A stretch of 64,000 nt of DNA from CADEED01 sp041395625 (GTDB taxonomy: Bacteria; Pseudomonadota; Gammaproteobacteria; Steroidobacterales; Steroidobacteraceae): NCBI GenBank assembly GCA_041395625.1, contig JAWLAE010000001.1, forward strand, positions 1,283,748-1,347,747. The letters run 5' to 3'. How positions within the stretch are numbered: position 1 is the first letter of the stretch; each line of letters begins with the position of its first letter. This document shows positions 54,595-63,970 of this stretch, one piece after another. Under the pieces are notes generated by a model. It was not told the origin of the DNA and ran no database searches. It worked only from the letters and a program-made list of their open reading frames with translations. The position numbers and the translations under genes were made by a program.

Positions 54595-57546
54595 TCAATC
54601 CGCCGGTACCAGTAGATAGACCGAGTCGAGATCGCGCAAGAATTCAAGCGGCTGCTGGCGCAACGGATAGTAGTCGTTCGTCAACCAACGTCCGAGCAGG
54701 TTCACTTGGAACGGGTCAGCGAGAACGCCGCTCGCGCCACCAGGCAGCGCTGTGTCACCGTTGATCGAACCCGGCCACCAACCGGGCTCGCCAACGTACC
54801 GACGCACTGGCCCCGAACCAAACATGAATGCGTTGCTGGAATCCGCGCGGGCTGAATGCGACGACGCATCCACCACCCCAAAACCACCATCGACCGAGAG
54901 GCCCGCGAGGTCACTGAAGGACGGTGGGAACGTGCCGCCGGCGGGCGGGATATTGAACGGTCCGCCAACCACGCTGCGCATGACTATGCGATGCAGGCGG
55001 CCCCATCGATAATCGTCCTGTTGCGTGGACCCGTTGAAGGCCGCCGCATAGTCGCTGCCCGCCAATCTATCGAGCGCCGCTTGCAGCGCACCTAACAACA
55101 GAATGTCGCGCCGCTGCGCGGCCGCTGCAACGCCGGGCACGCTGAAGAAATCGATCCCTGAGGCGCCTCGACCTTGACGCTCCGGAAAGGTCTCCAGCAG
55201 CTGGCGCAGCGCCTTGACTGCCTCACCGCTACCAGGCGTGTCGAGGCGGCGCGCCTGCAACGGCGCATCGACAATCCGTTTGATCGCCTGCGTGCGCCAC
55301 ACCGAATAGATCGTCGCCGCAATGCTGTTGGCAATCTCACGGCGAGTGGGCGAGCGCCGCAGTCCATCGCTGTCATCGGCATCGTAGCCTTCGCGCACGC
55401 CTGTTGGCGCACTGTGATCCCAGTCAGTCAGCCGGCCGACCGCTTCGATCACGCGCGGATCCGCCGCCACTGCTTGCAGTATCGGTGACGCATCAGCGGC
55501 GGCTGCATTGTGAAACGCCTGCACGATATAGGGTGCGAACACCTGCGCATCGAGCATGACGACATCAGCCTGGATCGCCTGCATGTCGCGTATGCTTACC
55601 CTGCCGCGGGCCAGTCGTTGTTTGAGCGCCTGCGTGATGCGGCCCGCTCGTGTCCCGAAATCGAGCGCGTAGCCCAGATAGTAGATGCCCTGCCCGCCCC
55701 TGCGGAGCTGATTGAGTGGATTGTTGTCGAGCGTCACGCCCGCCGGATCGTTGTTGGCGTTGACGACCCAGCCCACAGATGGATTGACAGTCTGCGCCAG
55801 TTCATCGAAAGGCAGCACGGCATACGGCGTTGCCTGACCAAACTCCGGCGTAACAACCGGCAACCACTCGTTGCCGCCAGTGCCGTCACGAATGAACCAC
55901 GGTGGCGAACCATTGACCGTGTTCGCCTGTAAGTCCTCACGTAGCGGCACCTCAGCCGTCGTGAAGTAACCGATGTTGCCGCGGATGTCACCGTAAATGA
56001 AATTCTGCGACCCGAAATCGAAAAACTGCAGCGCCTCCTTGAAGTCGTCGAGGTTGCGACCGAAGTTGAGATCACGGAAACAATCGAGCTCGCGCGTGGG
56101 CGAGAAACCCGTGTACTGCACCGAGATCGCGGTGCCGTTGGTCGCGTCGAGGTTGACGATCGGGCCCTGATTGCGACGCGGCACGATCAGCGTGACCGGC
56201 GGAATGCTCGCGCCGCCCACGGTCGTGTTAGGCGCGGCTACCGAGATATTGTCCGCCTGACCATCACCCGGCGTGTTGTAGCGGAACACCTGCGGGATGG
56301 GGATCACGGCCTCGGTCTGACCCCTGTAGATCGTTGCCAAGCCACTGGGGGAGCTGGCGCTGGGAACGATGCGCTCCTGATAGGTATCGGTGACATCCAC
56401 TCCGTTGGTCGTCGTACCCCAGGTGTAGTACCGATTCTGGCCCTGTACGATCCACGGCACGCCCGGTACCGACGAGCCGATCGCATTCAGCTTGCCGTCG
56501 AGCGTGAACAGATGATTCTGATAGAAAGTCGCCGGCGCGCCCAAGGACAGATGCGGATCGTTGGCAACGAGTGGTCGACCACTGCGTGTATGTCGGCCAG
56601 ACACAGCCCATTCGTTGCTGCCCGTGACGCGCGCACTGCGCTCGAGAGCAGTGCGCAGCAGCGGTACCTGCTCGACGCGCGCGCGGTAAGCCCGCGCGAG
56701 ATCGAGTAGCGCCTGGTTGACGCCCGTCGCAATGGGCCTGCCTTCATCGGCAGATACGGCCGTCGTGGCAGCCGTAGGGTCAGCGACCGCGCGGCTTGCC
56801 GTTGCTGCGATCGCCGGCAGCGCGATGAACGGCGTCCGACCGCCCGTGGCGTCCGGCATACTCGCCGCCGGATCGAACGGTGCGCTGCGGAACACATCCT
56901 CGAAGAACAGCGCGCTGCCATCGAAGCCGAGCGCCGCGCCCGTCGCCTGGTAGGTGAGAAAGTCGATGGTCGGATCGATATCCAGATCGAACGACAGACT
57001 GAACGCTAGGGCTTTGCCGACCACCACGCTGTCGACTGGCGTCCACGGAGCGAACTGCGACACTTCCAGCGCGCCATACTCGGCCGGCAACGGATGGGCG
57101 GCGATCCATGCGTTGACGCCCGCCGCATACGCCTCCAAGCCGGTGCGCGCAGCCGGCGACAGCGCTTCCCAGCTACGCTCGGCCGCGCGACGCAGGCCGA
57201 TCGTGCGCAGTTCCACGTCCGAGGAGAGTGCCGCGGCTCCTAACAACTCGGCCAGCGTGCCGCTGGCCTGGCGGCGCAATACGTCGAGCTGGAAAATGCG
57301 ATCCTCCGCATGCATCCAGCCCTGGATGAACAGCGCATCGCGCTCGTTCAATGCCACGATGTGTGGCATGCCGTCATGGTCCCGGAACACCGTCCCCAAC
57401 CGACCGAGGCCCGGCACCCGCACAACTGTCGTGCGAGACCCGCTCGCGGCGCCACTATTGCCATTGCCGCGGTCCGAATTGGCAGGTACTGCCGCAACGC
57501 TCACGAACATGATCAAAGCTGCGGCGAATAGAGTCGCAATGCGCAT
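54595..57546 (-). CDS. Penicillin acylase family (S45 Ntn-hydrolase) protein
   Basis: 983 residues from the ATG at 57546 (GGGG-type ribosome site before it); an in-frame ATG 36 nt upstream is less likely because the signal peptide starts at the chosen one. The alpha-chain segment has HIVALNERDALFIQGWMHAEDR. The autocatalytic site is in RVTGSNEWAVSG, making Ser310 the N-terminal nucleophile of the beta chain, followed by ANDPHLSLGAPATFY. This wording resembles acylases acting on N-acyl homoserine lactones or cephalosporins and also aculeacin-type acylases, so a quorum-quenching role is possible but unproven. Mature enzyme expected in the periplasm. Confidence 0.9.
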   Translation of the reverse strand: MRIATLFAAALIMFVSVAAVPANSDRGNGNSGAASGSRTTVVRVPGLGRLGTVFRDHDGMPHIVALNERDALFIQGWMHAEDRIFQLDVLRRQASGTLAELLGAAALSSDVELRTIGLRRAAERSWEALSPAARTGLEAYAAGVNAWIAAHPLPAEYGALEVSQFAPWTPVDSVVVGKALAFSLSFDLDIDPTIDFLTYQATGAALGFDGSALFFEDVFRSAPFDPAASMPDATGGRTPFIALPAIAATASRAVADPTAATTAVSADEGRPIATGVNQALLDLARAYRARVEQVPLLRTALERSARVTGSNEWAVSGRHTRSGRPLVANDPHLSLGAPATFYQNHLFTLDGKLNAIGSSVPGVPWIVQGQNRYYTWGTTTNGVDVTDTYQERIVPSASSPSGLATIYRGQTEAVIPIPQVFRYNTPGDGQADNISVAAPNTTVGGASIPPVTLIVPRRNQGPIVNLDATNGTAISVQYTGFSPTRELDCFRDLNFGRNLDDFKEALQFFDFGSQNFIYGDIRGNIGYFTTAEVPLREDLQANTVNGSPPWFIRDGTGGNEWLPVVTPEFGQATPYAVLPFDELAQTVNPSVGWVVNANNDPAGVTLDNNPLNQLRRGGQGIYYLGYALDFGTRAGRITQALKQRLARGRVSIRDMQAIQADVVMLDAQVFAPYIVQAFHNAAAADASPILQAVAADPRVIEAVGRLTDWDHSAPTGVREGYDADDSDGLRRSPTRREIANSIAATIYSVWRTQAIKRIVDAPLQARRLDTPGSGEAVKALRQLLETFPERQGRGASGIDFFSVPGVAAAAQRRDILLLGALQAALDRLAGSDYAAAFNGSTQQDDYRWGRLHRIVMRSVVGGPFNIPPAGGTFPPSFSDLAGLSVDGGFGVVDASSHSARADSSNAFMFGSGPVRRYVGEPGWWPGSINGDTALPGGASGVLADPFQVNLLGRWLTNDYYPLRQQPLEFLRDLDSVYLLVPAD

Positions 57547-57678
57547 GAGAATCCCCTGGTGCGGCCGGACAGCGCGGCCCAATGCAATTGCTTATACGCC
57601 CAACGCAGGGTGCGCCGCATCCCCCTTAGCAGGGGCAATGTAGCGGGCTGGCGAGCGCGTGCTGGCCGCCGTCGAGGC

Positions 57679-58152
57679 TCAGCGCTGCGGAAACAGCAGC
57701 TCGAAGCGCTGGAAGATCACCGGCATGTCTTCGTTCGGCTCGCTGCCCCGGGCGCGCAACAGTGCGCCCCAGTAGTCCCAGTGGATCTTGCGCCAGACCG
57801 GCACCGTGCGCGCCGCCGGGCCCTCCACCAGTACGTGCTCCGCATTGATGCCGCGGAACGGGACCTGCTCGACTGCGGTGATGCGAAACAGCAGCGCCGG
57901 CTCGCCAGCGAAGTTGGTAACGACGTAGTAGTCCCCTACAGAGGGCGCCTGCTCCGGCTGCCCGTCGAAATCGCTGGCCAGTGAGAACGTGCCCGTCTTC
58001 TCGCCACTCAGCACCAGCGCGATGATCGCATCGCCGATGGCACGCGAGCTGCCATAACTGCGTATCTTGTAACGATCGATCTGTTCATTCGGCAGCGCGG
58101 CGCGGGCACGCTCGACGAACGACTCTACTGCGGTGGGGCTGGCGTTCATCAT
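57679..58152 (-). CDS. ASCH domain protein
   Basis: 157 residues. The ASCH core is seen from about residue 28 (IRSYGSSRAIGDAIIALVLSGEKTGT, split here as the IGD..LVLSGEKTGT motif) through GDYYVVTNFAGEPALLFRITAVE to the C-terminal WRKIHWDYWGALL. ASCH domains are PUA-like and proposed to bind RNA; a few act as amidohydrolases on modified nucleosides. The start overlaps the acetyl-CoA synthetase stop (ATCATG context; either of two Met codons could be used), so the gene is translationally coupled to acs. Confidence 0.85.
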   Translation of the reverse strand: MMNASPTAVESFVERARAALPNEQIDRYKIRSYGSSRAIGDAIIALVLSGEKTGTFSLASDFDGQPEQAPSVGDYYVVTNFAGEPALLFRITAVEQVPFRGINAEHVLVEGPAARTVPVWRKIHWDYWGALLRARGSEPNEDMPVIFQRFELLFPQR

Positions 58153-60128
58153 GCGCCGCCTTGCGACTCGCCCTTCAATTGCTCGATGATTGCCGGGTTC
58201 TCGAGCGTCGACAGATCCTGACTGATCGGCTCATCGCGAGCGATGCTGCGCAACAGCCGCCGCATGATCTTGCCGGAACGAGTCTTGGGCAGATTGTCGG
58301 CAAAACGGATCGTATCCGGCTTGGCGATCGCACCTAACTGCTCGGCGACCCAGCGACGCAGTTCATCGGTCAGTGCCACGGCATCGGCACCAGCAGGGCG
58401 CGCGCCGTTCAACACCACGTAGGCGAACACCGCCTCGCCCTTGATGTCGTGCTGTCTACCCACCACCGCTGCTTCCGCCACCTTGGGATGCGCAACCAAC
58501 GCTGATTCGATCTCCATGGTGCCGAGCCGATGACCGGCGACGTTCAGAACGTCGTCAATACGGCCCATGATCCAGAAATAGCCGTCGGCATCGCGGTGCG
58601 CGCTGTCCCCGGCCACGTAGAAGCGATTCTGGAACTTCTCCCAGTAGGTGCTGAGGTAACGATCGTTGTCGCCCCAGATGGTTCGCAACATCGACGGCCA
58701 GGGCTTCTTGACGACCAGGTAGCCGCCCGCGTCGGGCTGCGTCACCGAGACGCCATCATCGTCGACGATATCGACCTCGATGCCTGGCAGCGGGCGCGTG
58801 CACGACCCGGGCTTGGTCGCAGTCGTTCCCGGCAGTGGCGAGATCATGATGGCACCCGTTTCGGTCTGCCACCAAGTATCGACGACCGGGCAGCGCTCGC
58901 GGCCAATCACGCGATGATACCAGATCCACGCCTCGGGATTGATCGGCTCGCCCACCGTTCCTAACAACCTGATCTTGCTGAGATCGTACTGCTGCGGAAT
59001 GGCCTCGCCCAATTTCATCAGCGCGCGGATCGCGGTCGGCGCGGTGTAGAAGATCGTGACCCCGTGCCGCTCGCAGGTTTGCCAGAATCGCCCGCCATCG
59101 GGAAACGTCGGCGCGCCTTCATACATCACGAGCGTCGCGCCGGCCGCCAGCGGCCCATACGCGACGTAGCTGTGCCCCGTTACCCAGCCGACATCGGCAG
59201 TGCACCAGAACACGTCGTCATCGCGCAGATCGAACACCCATTCGCTCGTCAGCTTCGCATTGAGCAGATAGCCCGCGCTGGCGTGCTGAATCCCTTTCGG
59301 CTTGCCGGTCGAGCCGGACGTGTAGAGGAGAAACAGCGGGTGCTCGGCATCGACGGGCACCGCCGCGCAGACCGGCGACTGCCCCGGCACCGTGTCGTGC
59401 CACCATAGATCGCGACCCGTTTGCATCGGCACTTGTTGGCCCGTGCGGCGCAACACGAGCAGGCGTTCGATCGTCGGGCAACCCATCGACAAGGCCTTGT
59501 CCGCGGCGCTTTTGAGTTCGACGATCTGCCCACCACGCCAGCCGCCATCAGCCGTGATCAGCAATCGGGCGCCGGCATCCACGATCCGATCTTTGAGCGA
59601 CAACGCCGAGAAGCCACCGAATACAACCGAGTGAACCGCACCGATGCGTGCACAGGCGTGCATGGCGATGATCGCTTCCGGCACGAGCGGCATGTAGATG
59701 ACCACGCGATCGCCAACTTTCAGGCCAAGCGACTGCAGTGCGTTCGCCAGCCGCCCCACTTCCGCGTGCAGCTCGCGATACGACAGCTGGCGCGTATCCC
59801 CCGGCTCGCCTTCGAACAGAATGGCCGGCTTGTCGCCGCGCTCGGCCAGATGCCGATCGATGCAATTGGCCGAGACGTTAAGCTCGCCATCGGTAAACCA
59901 GCGGTAGTTCGGCGCGCGGCTGGCATCCAGCGCCTGCGTGAACGGCTTGTGCCACTGCAGATGCTGCCGCGCAAGCTCCGCCCAGAAGCCGACATTGTCG
60001 GCGGCTGCACGGCTCTGGAGCGCCGCAAGCTCGGTCGCATTGAGCCGCGCGCGGCTGGCAAAGTCCGCCGGCGGTGCGAACACCCGCTTCTCGATGAGGG
60101 CCGATTCGATATTGTGTTGTTCTGCCAC
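58149..60128 (-). CDS. acs: Acetyl-CoA synthetase
   Basis: 659 residues from a GTG at 60128 with GCGGAA upstream; this start fits the family N-terminus (AEQHNIESALIEKRVFAPP). An ATG at 60173 would add 15 atypical residues. Motifs: the P-loop-like LYTSGSTGKPKG, VDTWWQTETG, and the C-terminal acetylation site Lys in PKTRSGKIMRR. It activates acetate to acetyl-CoA through acetyl-AMP. The Lys in the last motif is the usual target of Pat-type acetylation. The ASCH gene follows with a 4-nt overlap. Confidence 0.95.
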   Translation of the reverse strand: MAEQHNIESALIEKRVFAPPADFASRARLNATELAALQSRAAADNVGFWAELARQHLQWHKPFTQALDASRAPNYRWFTDGELNVSANCIDRHLAERGDKPAILFEGEPGDTRQLSYRELHAEVGRLANALQSLGLKVGDRVVIYMPLVPEAIIAMHACARIGAVHSVVFGGFSALSLKDRIVDAGARLLITADGGWRGGQIVELKSAADKALSMGCPTIERLLVLRRTGQQVPMQTGRDLWWHDTVPGQSPVCAAVPVDAEHPLFLLYTSGSTGKPKGIQHASAGYLLNAKLTSEWVFDLRDDDVFWCTADVGWVTGHSYVAYGPLAAGATLVMYEGAPTFPDGGRFWQTCERHGVTIFYTAPTAIRALMKLGEAIPQQYDLSKIRLLGTVGEPINPEAWIWYHRVIGRERCPVVDTWWQTETGAIMISPLPGTTATKPGSCTRPLPGIEVDIVDDDGVSVTQPDAGGYLVVKKPWPSMLRTIWGDNDRYLSTYWEKFQNRFYVAGDSAHRDADGYFWIMGRIDDVLNVAGHRLGTMEIESALVAHPKVAEAAVVGRQHDIKGEAVFAYVVLNGARPAGADAVALTDELRRWVAEQLGAIAKPDTIRFADNLPKTRSGKIMRRLLRSIARDEPISQDLSTLENPAIIEQLKGESQGGA

Positions 60129-60652
60129 AGGATTCCGCTCGCGTTTTCGACAGAATACCTGAGCCGGCCCCACAGCTGAACCCGAAAGGCCCCAGACCCG
60201 CAGGCGAGGCTCTGCGGCACGGCGAGCCGCCTGTCATGGCGGCAATATGTCAGACGGAGGCCCGGCACTTTCACTACCGGGCGACGTGATCGACAACGAC
60301 TGCCACTAACAACTTACCGAGCGCTGGCAGGCAACAGCGTGATCCACCTAACAACCCGACGCGCCCATTGATGCATGCGGCTCGGGATGACAGGCAGACT
60401 TCAGACCGGGCGGTGGGGCAGCACACGCGCAGGTTCCGGCACGAAACTGAAGGGCATTTTTGACTAGTGTCCGCTAGCGGACGATTCTCTCACCCAACCA
60501 GGAAATTCGGATTGGCGATGCTTAGATTTGCGCCAATATCCGCTCCCTTAGTCATTTCACGCAGTCTCCCTGATTGCGATGTTGCACCACGCCTGTAACT
60601 ATGTGCGCATCTTCTTGGTGCACAGCCGAACCGTAGCCATACGCAGACGATA
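60129..60652. other. Intergenic region upstream of acs and the CHAT gene
   Basis: 524 nt between divergent genes, with no credible coding frame. It contains a perfect 14-bp palindrome GTCCGCTAGCGGAC (60469-60482) just after a TTTTTGACTAG stretch, and two TTGTTAG heptamers (minus strand, near 60306 and 60350). It must hold the promoters of both acs and the CHAT gene, but no confident -35/-10 pair was identified. Confidence 0.6.
60469..60482. promoter_or_regulatory. Perfect 14-bp palindrome, possible operator
   Basis: GTCCGC-TA-GCGGAC is exactly symmetrical and sits in the divergent acs/CHAT intergenic region, 171 nt before the CHAT GTG. It could be an operator or the end of a decayed mobile element; nothing in the sequence settles which. 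Confidence 0.35.
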
Positions 60653-63600
60653 GTGACCTCCTCGCCCATTATCCATTTTCGCGCGCGCCACGGAGCGGTC
60701 CTCGCGGTCTGCTGGATACTCTTGCTCCTCGCCGCCTGCGGTCACGCCAGCCGTGACGTCGAAATAATTCTGCCGGAGACACGTTTCGAGATCGCGACCA
60801 ACGCACCGGCAATCATTGAGCGCGGGCTGGCCGCTGGCGCGTACTCCGTCGTGCTTGCCGAAGATGAGATCGACACGCGTACGAGTTTGATGTTGGCGGA
60901 TCGAGCTATCGTGCTGGAAGATCCGGTCGAACGCCACGGCCGTCAGATTGCGCATTTCGTTCTACCCGCGGATGCCACGGTTCGGATCGAGGTCGAAAGC
61001 ACCGATCACCGGACGAAGTCCGGCGGCAGCGTGGTCGAGATCGCGCGCTGGACCCGAGCGATCAATGCCGACCCCACCGACGCAGAACAGGGCGATAGCG
61101 CGTACAGCGACGCGATCGTCGCTTACGCCAAAGACAAGGAGCAGTCGTTCAAGGACGCGGATGCCGCGCTTGAGGCAGCGGCGTATCGTTATCGCAAAGC
61201 CAACGATTCTCGCGCTGAGGCAACTACGCTGTATGCCCGCGGCCGGCTCGCCTATCTCGTCGCTGGCGACTGGCTGGCTGCGGAGCGCTCGGCCCGCGCT
61301 GCAAGGGACGTTGCCGTTGATCTCGACGACCGCGTTGCCGTTGCCAGAGCGAACATGCTCATCGCCTCAGCGCGCATCGAGCGGGCCGGCGAGTTGGCAG
61401 GGGATGTGCAGCGCGACCAGCGCACCGAACTACTGAGGACGGCAGACAGCCTGCTGGAGTCCAGCGCAACGATCTTTTCCAAGTCTGCCTTGCCTATCGA
61501 TCTGGCCGCAGCGCTGACCTTCCAGGGCGTTGGCCGATGGACGGCACGAGAGGCTGGCCCCGCCCGGGCTGCTTTCGAAAAAGCCGTGCAGGTGGCTAAC
61601 GAAGCCAACGACGCCTTTTCGGAAGCGCGCGCGCTCGGCAATCTGGCGTGGCTGGACTACGAGCGGGCGGATATTCATGCAGCCGCAGCCGAGTACGAGC
61701 GACTGTTACAGCTCGTCGAACGTGATCGACAGCCCGATCTTTATGCTTCATTGGTTAGCAACTACGGCGTGTGCCTGATTCTGCTGGGTGACTTCGATCA
61801 AGCATTGAGCCTTCACAATGACGCTTTGAAGGCGTTCAGCGATAGCGGTAACAACGCGCTGCGCGCTCGGGAGCTGATGGCGATCGGCAAACTGCATCTC
61901 AACATCGGCAATTCGACCAGAGCTCTTGAAACTCTTGAGACCAGCCTAACTCTTTTGCAACAGGCTAACGATCCTGTTGGCACTCGCTCGGCTTTGGGAT
62001 TGGCAGGCACCGCGGCTGCTCTGGCAGGTGACGATCGCAAGGCCTTGGGCTATCACCGCGACTTGCTGGCGATGAGTATCGACGCCCGAATGGTCGCGCG
62101 TGCTCGCGTCTTAATAGCTGGAGACCTACGGGCCCTCAATCAATTGGACGAGGCTGAAGCGGAATTGGCACTCGCAATTGAATCGGCTACCGACAGCACA
62201 CTTGCGAGTGCGCTTGTAGCGCGCGGCCTCGTGAAGCATGCGCGGAATGATTCAGTTGCCGCCACTCGTGACTTCAAGAAAGCCGACGACATCTACTCGT
62301 CGCTTGGGCTCGATTACCCCCGTATTGAGACCCAAACTGCTTTGTCACGTGTTTATCTAATTACGGGCGAGTGGCAAGCAGCACTGGAAGCCGCGGATCG
62401 AGCTATACAGTTGGTGGGTCGAATTCGATTCAGGTCGGTGAGTTCTGAACTACAAGCGAGATTTGTCTCGGGGCAGTACGCGCCGTATGAAGCGCGAATA
62501 GCCGCTTTACTACGAATGTCTAACGGAGAAGCAGGAGTGCGCACGGCACTTGCAACAGCAGAATCCGTACGTGCTCGTATGCTGACATCGCTGGTGGCTC
62601 GGCCGGCCATCGCGAGGTCGGCAACTGACTTTGAAGTAGATGAATTGCGTGATCAATTAACGGCCCAACAACTTCGTCTCGAGGCGCGACTACAGGCTTT
62701 CGATAGTAGCGATAGTCAAGCCTTGCGCCTGCAACGCGATGTCGTCGAGACCAAGGCACTTCTCGACGCCGCGTTCCAATCTTCAACATCACGTGATGTT
62801 TTCGACGGCACTCCAGCCTTAGACGTTTCGCCAGATGCTGCAGTGGGAGAACGTCTTCCGCCAGATACTTCCATCCTTTACTTTTTCGTCGGTGAAACGT
62901 CGTCTATTGCTTGGATAATATCGAAGCAAGAGATTAAGTATGTTGAACTTCCCGAGCGCAGAGCACTGGAGTCCGCAGTACAGACATTCGTTAGCTCCAT
63001 TGGGCCGGCAGGCACCGACGAACAGCATGCGGGAATGCCGAAGCCTGACAGGGAAGTCATCAACAAGCTCGCTTCTCTTGCGTTTCAGATATCTGATTCC
63101 CGGCTAACAATTATTCCGGACGGACCACTGCATTCGATGCCGTTTGTCGCGTTGGACTTGCCGGGCATGGATGGGCAACGCGCTCTTTGGTTGGATCGGT
63201 TTCAAATTGGGTATAGCCCGTCTTTGCAGCTTGCTCAACATCGCCGTACGAGTGAGGGACAAACAAATCGCAACCTTGTAGCGGTCATTGCGGACCCGGT
63301 GTACGCACTGGACGACAGTCGAATGAGAGTTGCCGGAGGGCGTGAATCAAATCATGGGCGCGCGTTACGAAGCGAGATCTCCCAACGTTTCGTTCGGTTG
63401 CCCTTCTCCGCGGTCGAAGCGGACGAAGTGGTAAGTGCCATGTCCGCTGAGCATGCGATTCGACTGGAGGGCTTTGACGCGAGTGTCAGTCGAGTTGAGA
63501 AGCTGCCTTACGATCAACTTGCGGTATTGCACTTTGCGACGCACTCGATAGCTAGATCCGACAGCCCTGGGCTGTCTGCTCTCTATCTAAGCGCCGTGAA

Positions 63601-63970
63601 AGAAGACGGTTCAGCCGAAACAAAAGACCATCTGTCTGCCGATGACATTGTTCGTCTCGGAGTACGCGCAGATCTAGTCGTGTTGAGTGCTTGCGCTACT
63701 GGTGATGGCAGTAGGTTGAGTGGCGAAGGTGTTTTGGGCCTAACCCACAGCTTCCTCGCCAATGGATCGAAGGCCGTTGTCGCGTCTCTCTGGCCAATTG
63801 AGGATGCAGCTACAGCGAGGTTGATGGGGCAGTTTTATCGAGCGTACGCCAAATCCCATGATCCAGTTTCAGCTCTTCAGTATGCACAACAGCAGCTAAG
63901 GAAAAGCGCCGGCTCCGTCGGTGCTTTGGATTGGTCAAGCTTTATCGTGCGCACAAATTCGTTGAAATGA
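60653..63970 (+). CDS. Exported lipoprotein with TPR repeats and CHAT caspase-like protease domain
   Basis: 1105 residues from a GTG start. The N-terminus is a lipoprotein signal with lipobox LAAC (Cys29), so the protein should be in the periplasm or outer membrane. Residues about 150-600 are Ala/Leu/Asp-rich helical repeats typical of TPRs (for example AEYERLLQLVERDRQPDLYASL). A helical linker (about 640-700) precedes the C-terminal CHAT domain (about 770-1100). The caspase-like dyad is intact: His964 in LHFATHS and Cys1014 in LSACATG, followed by LGLTHSFLANGSKAVVASLWP. It is therefore a likely active cysteine protease. GC content falls clearly from about 62 kb onward, inside the gene. Confidence 0.9.
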   Translation: MTSSPIIHFRARHGAVLAVCWILLLLAACGHASRDVEIILPETRFEIATNAPAIIERGLAAGAYSVVLAEDEIDTRTSLMLADRAIVLEDPVERHGRQIAHFVLPADATVRIEVESTDHRTKSGGSVVEIARWTRAINADPTDAEQGDSAYSDAIVAYAKDKEQSFKDADAALEAAAYRYRKANDSRAEATTLYARGRLAYLVAGDWLAAERSARAARDVAVDLDDRVAVARANMLIASARIERAGELAGDVQRDQRTELLRTADSLLESSATIFSKSALPIDLAAALTFQGVGRWTAREAGPARAAFEKAVQVANEANDAFSEARALGNLAWLDYERADIHAAAAEYERLLQLVERDRQPDLYASLVSNYGVCLILLGDFDQALSLHNDALKAFSDSGNNALRARELMAIGKLHLNIGNSTRALETLETSLTLLQQANDPVGTRSALGLAGTAAALAGDDRKALGYHRDLLAMSIDARMVARARVLIAGDLRALNQLDEAEAELALAIESATDSTLASALVARGLVKHARNDSVAATRDFKKADDIYSSLGLDYPRIETQTALSRVYLITGEWQAALEAADRAIQLVGRIRFRSVSSELQARFVSGQYAPYEARIAALLRMSNGEAGVRTALATAESVRARMLTSLVARPAIARSATDFEVDELRDQLTAQQLRLEARLQAFDSSDSQALRLQRDVVETKALLDAAFQSSTSRDVFDGTPALDVSPDAAVGERLPPDTSILYFFVGETSSIAWIISKQEIKYVELPERRALESAVQTFVSSIGPAGTDEQHAGMPKPDREVINKLASLAFQISDSRLTIIPDGPLHSMPFVALDLPGMDGQRALWLDRFQIGYSPSLQLAQHRRTSEGQTNRNLVAVIADPVYALDDSRMRVAGGRESNHGRALRSEISQRFVRLPFSAVEADEVVSAMSAEHAIRLEGFDASVSRVEKLPYDQLAVLHFATHSIARSDSPGLSALYLSAVKEDGSAETKDHLSADDIVRLGVRADLVVLSACATGDGSRLSGEGVLGLTHSFLANGSKAVVASLWPIEDAATARLMGQFYRAYAKSHDPVSALQYAQQQLRKSAGSVGALDWSSFIVRTNSLK

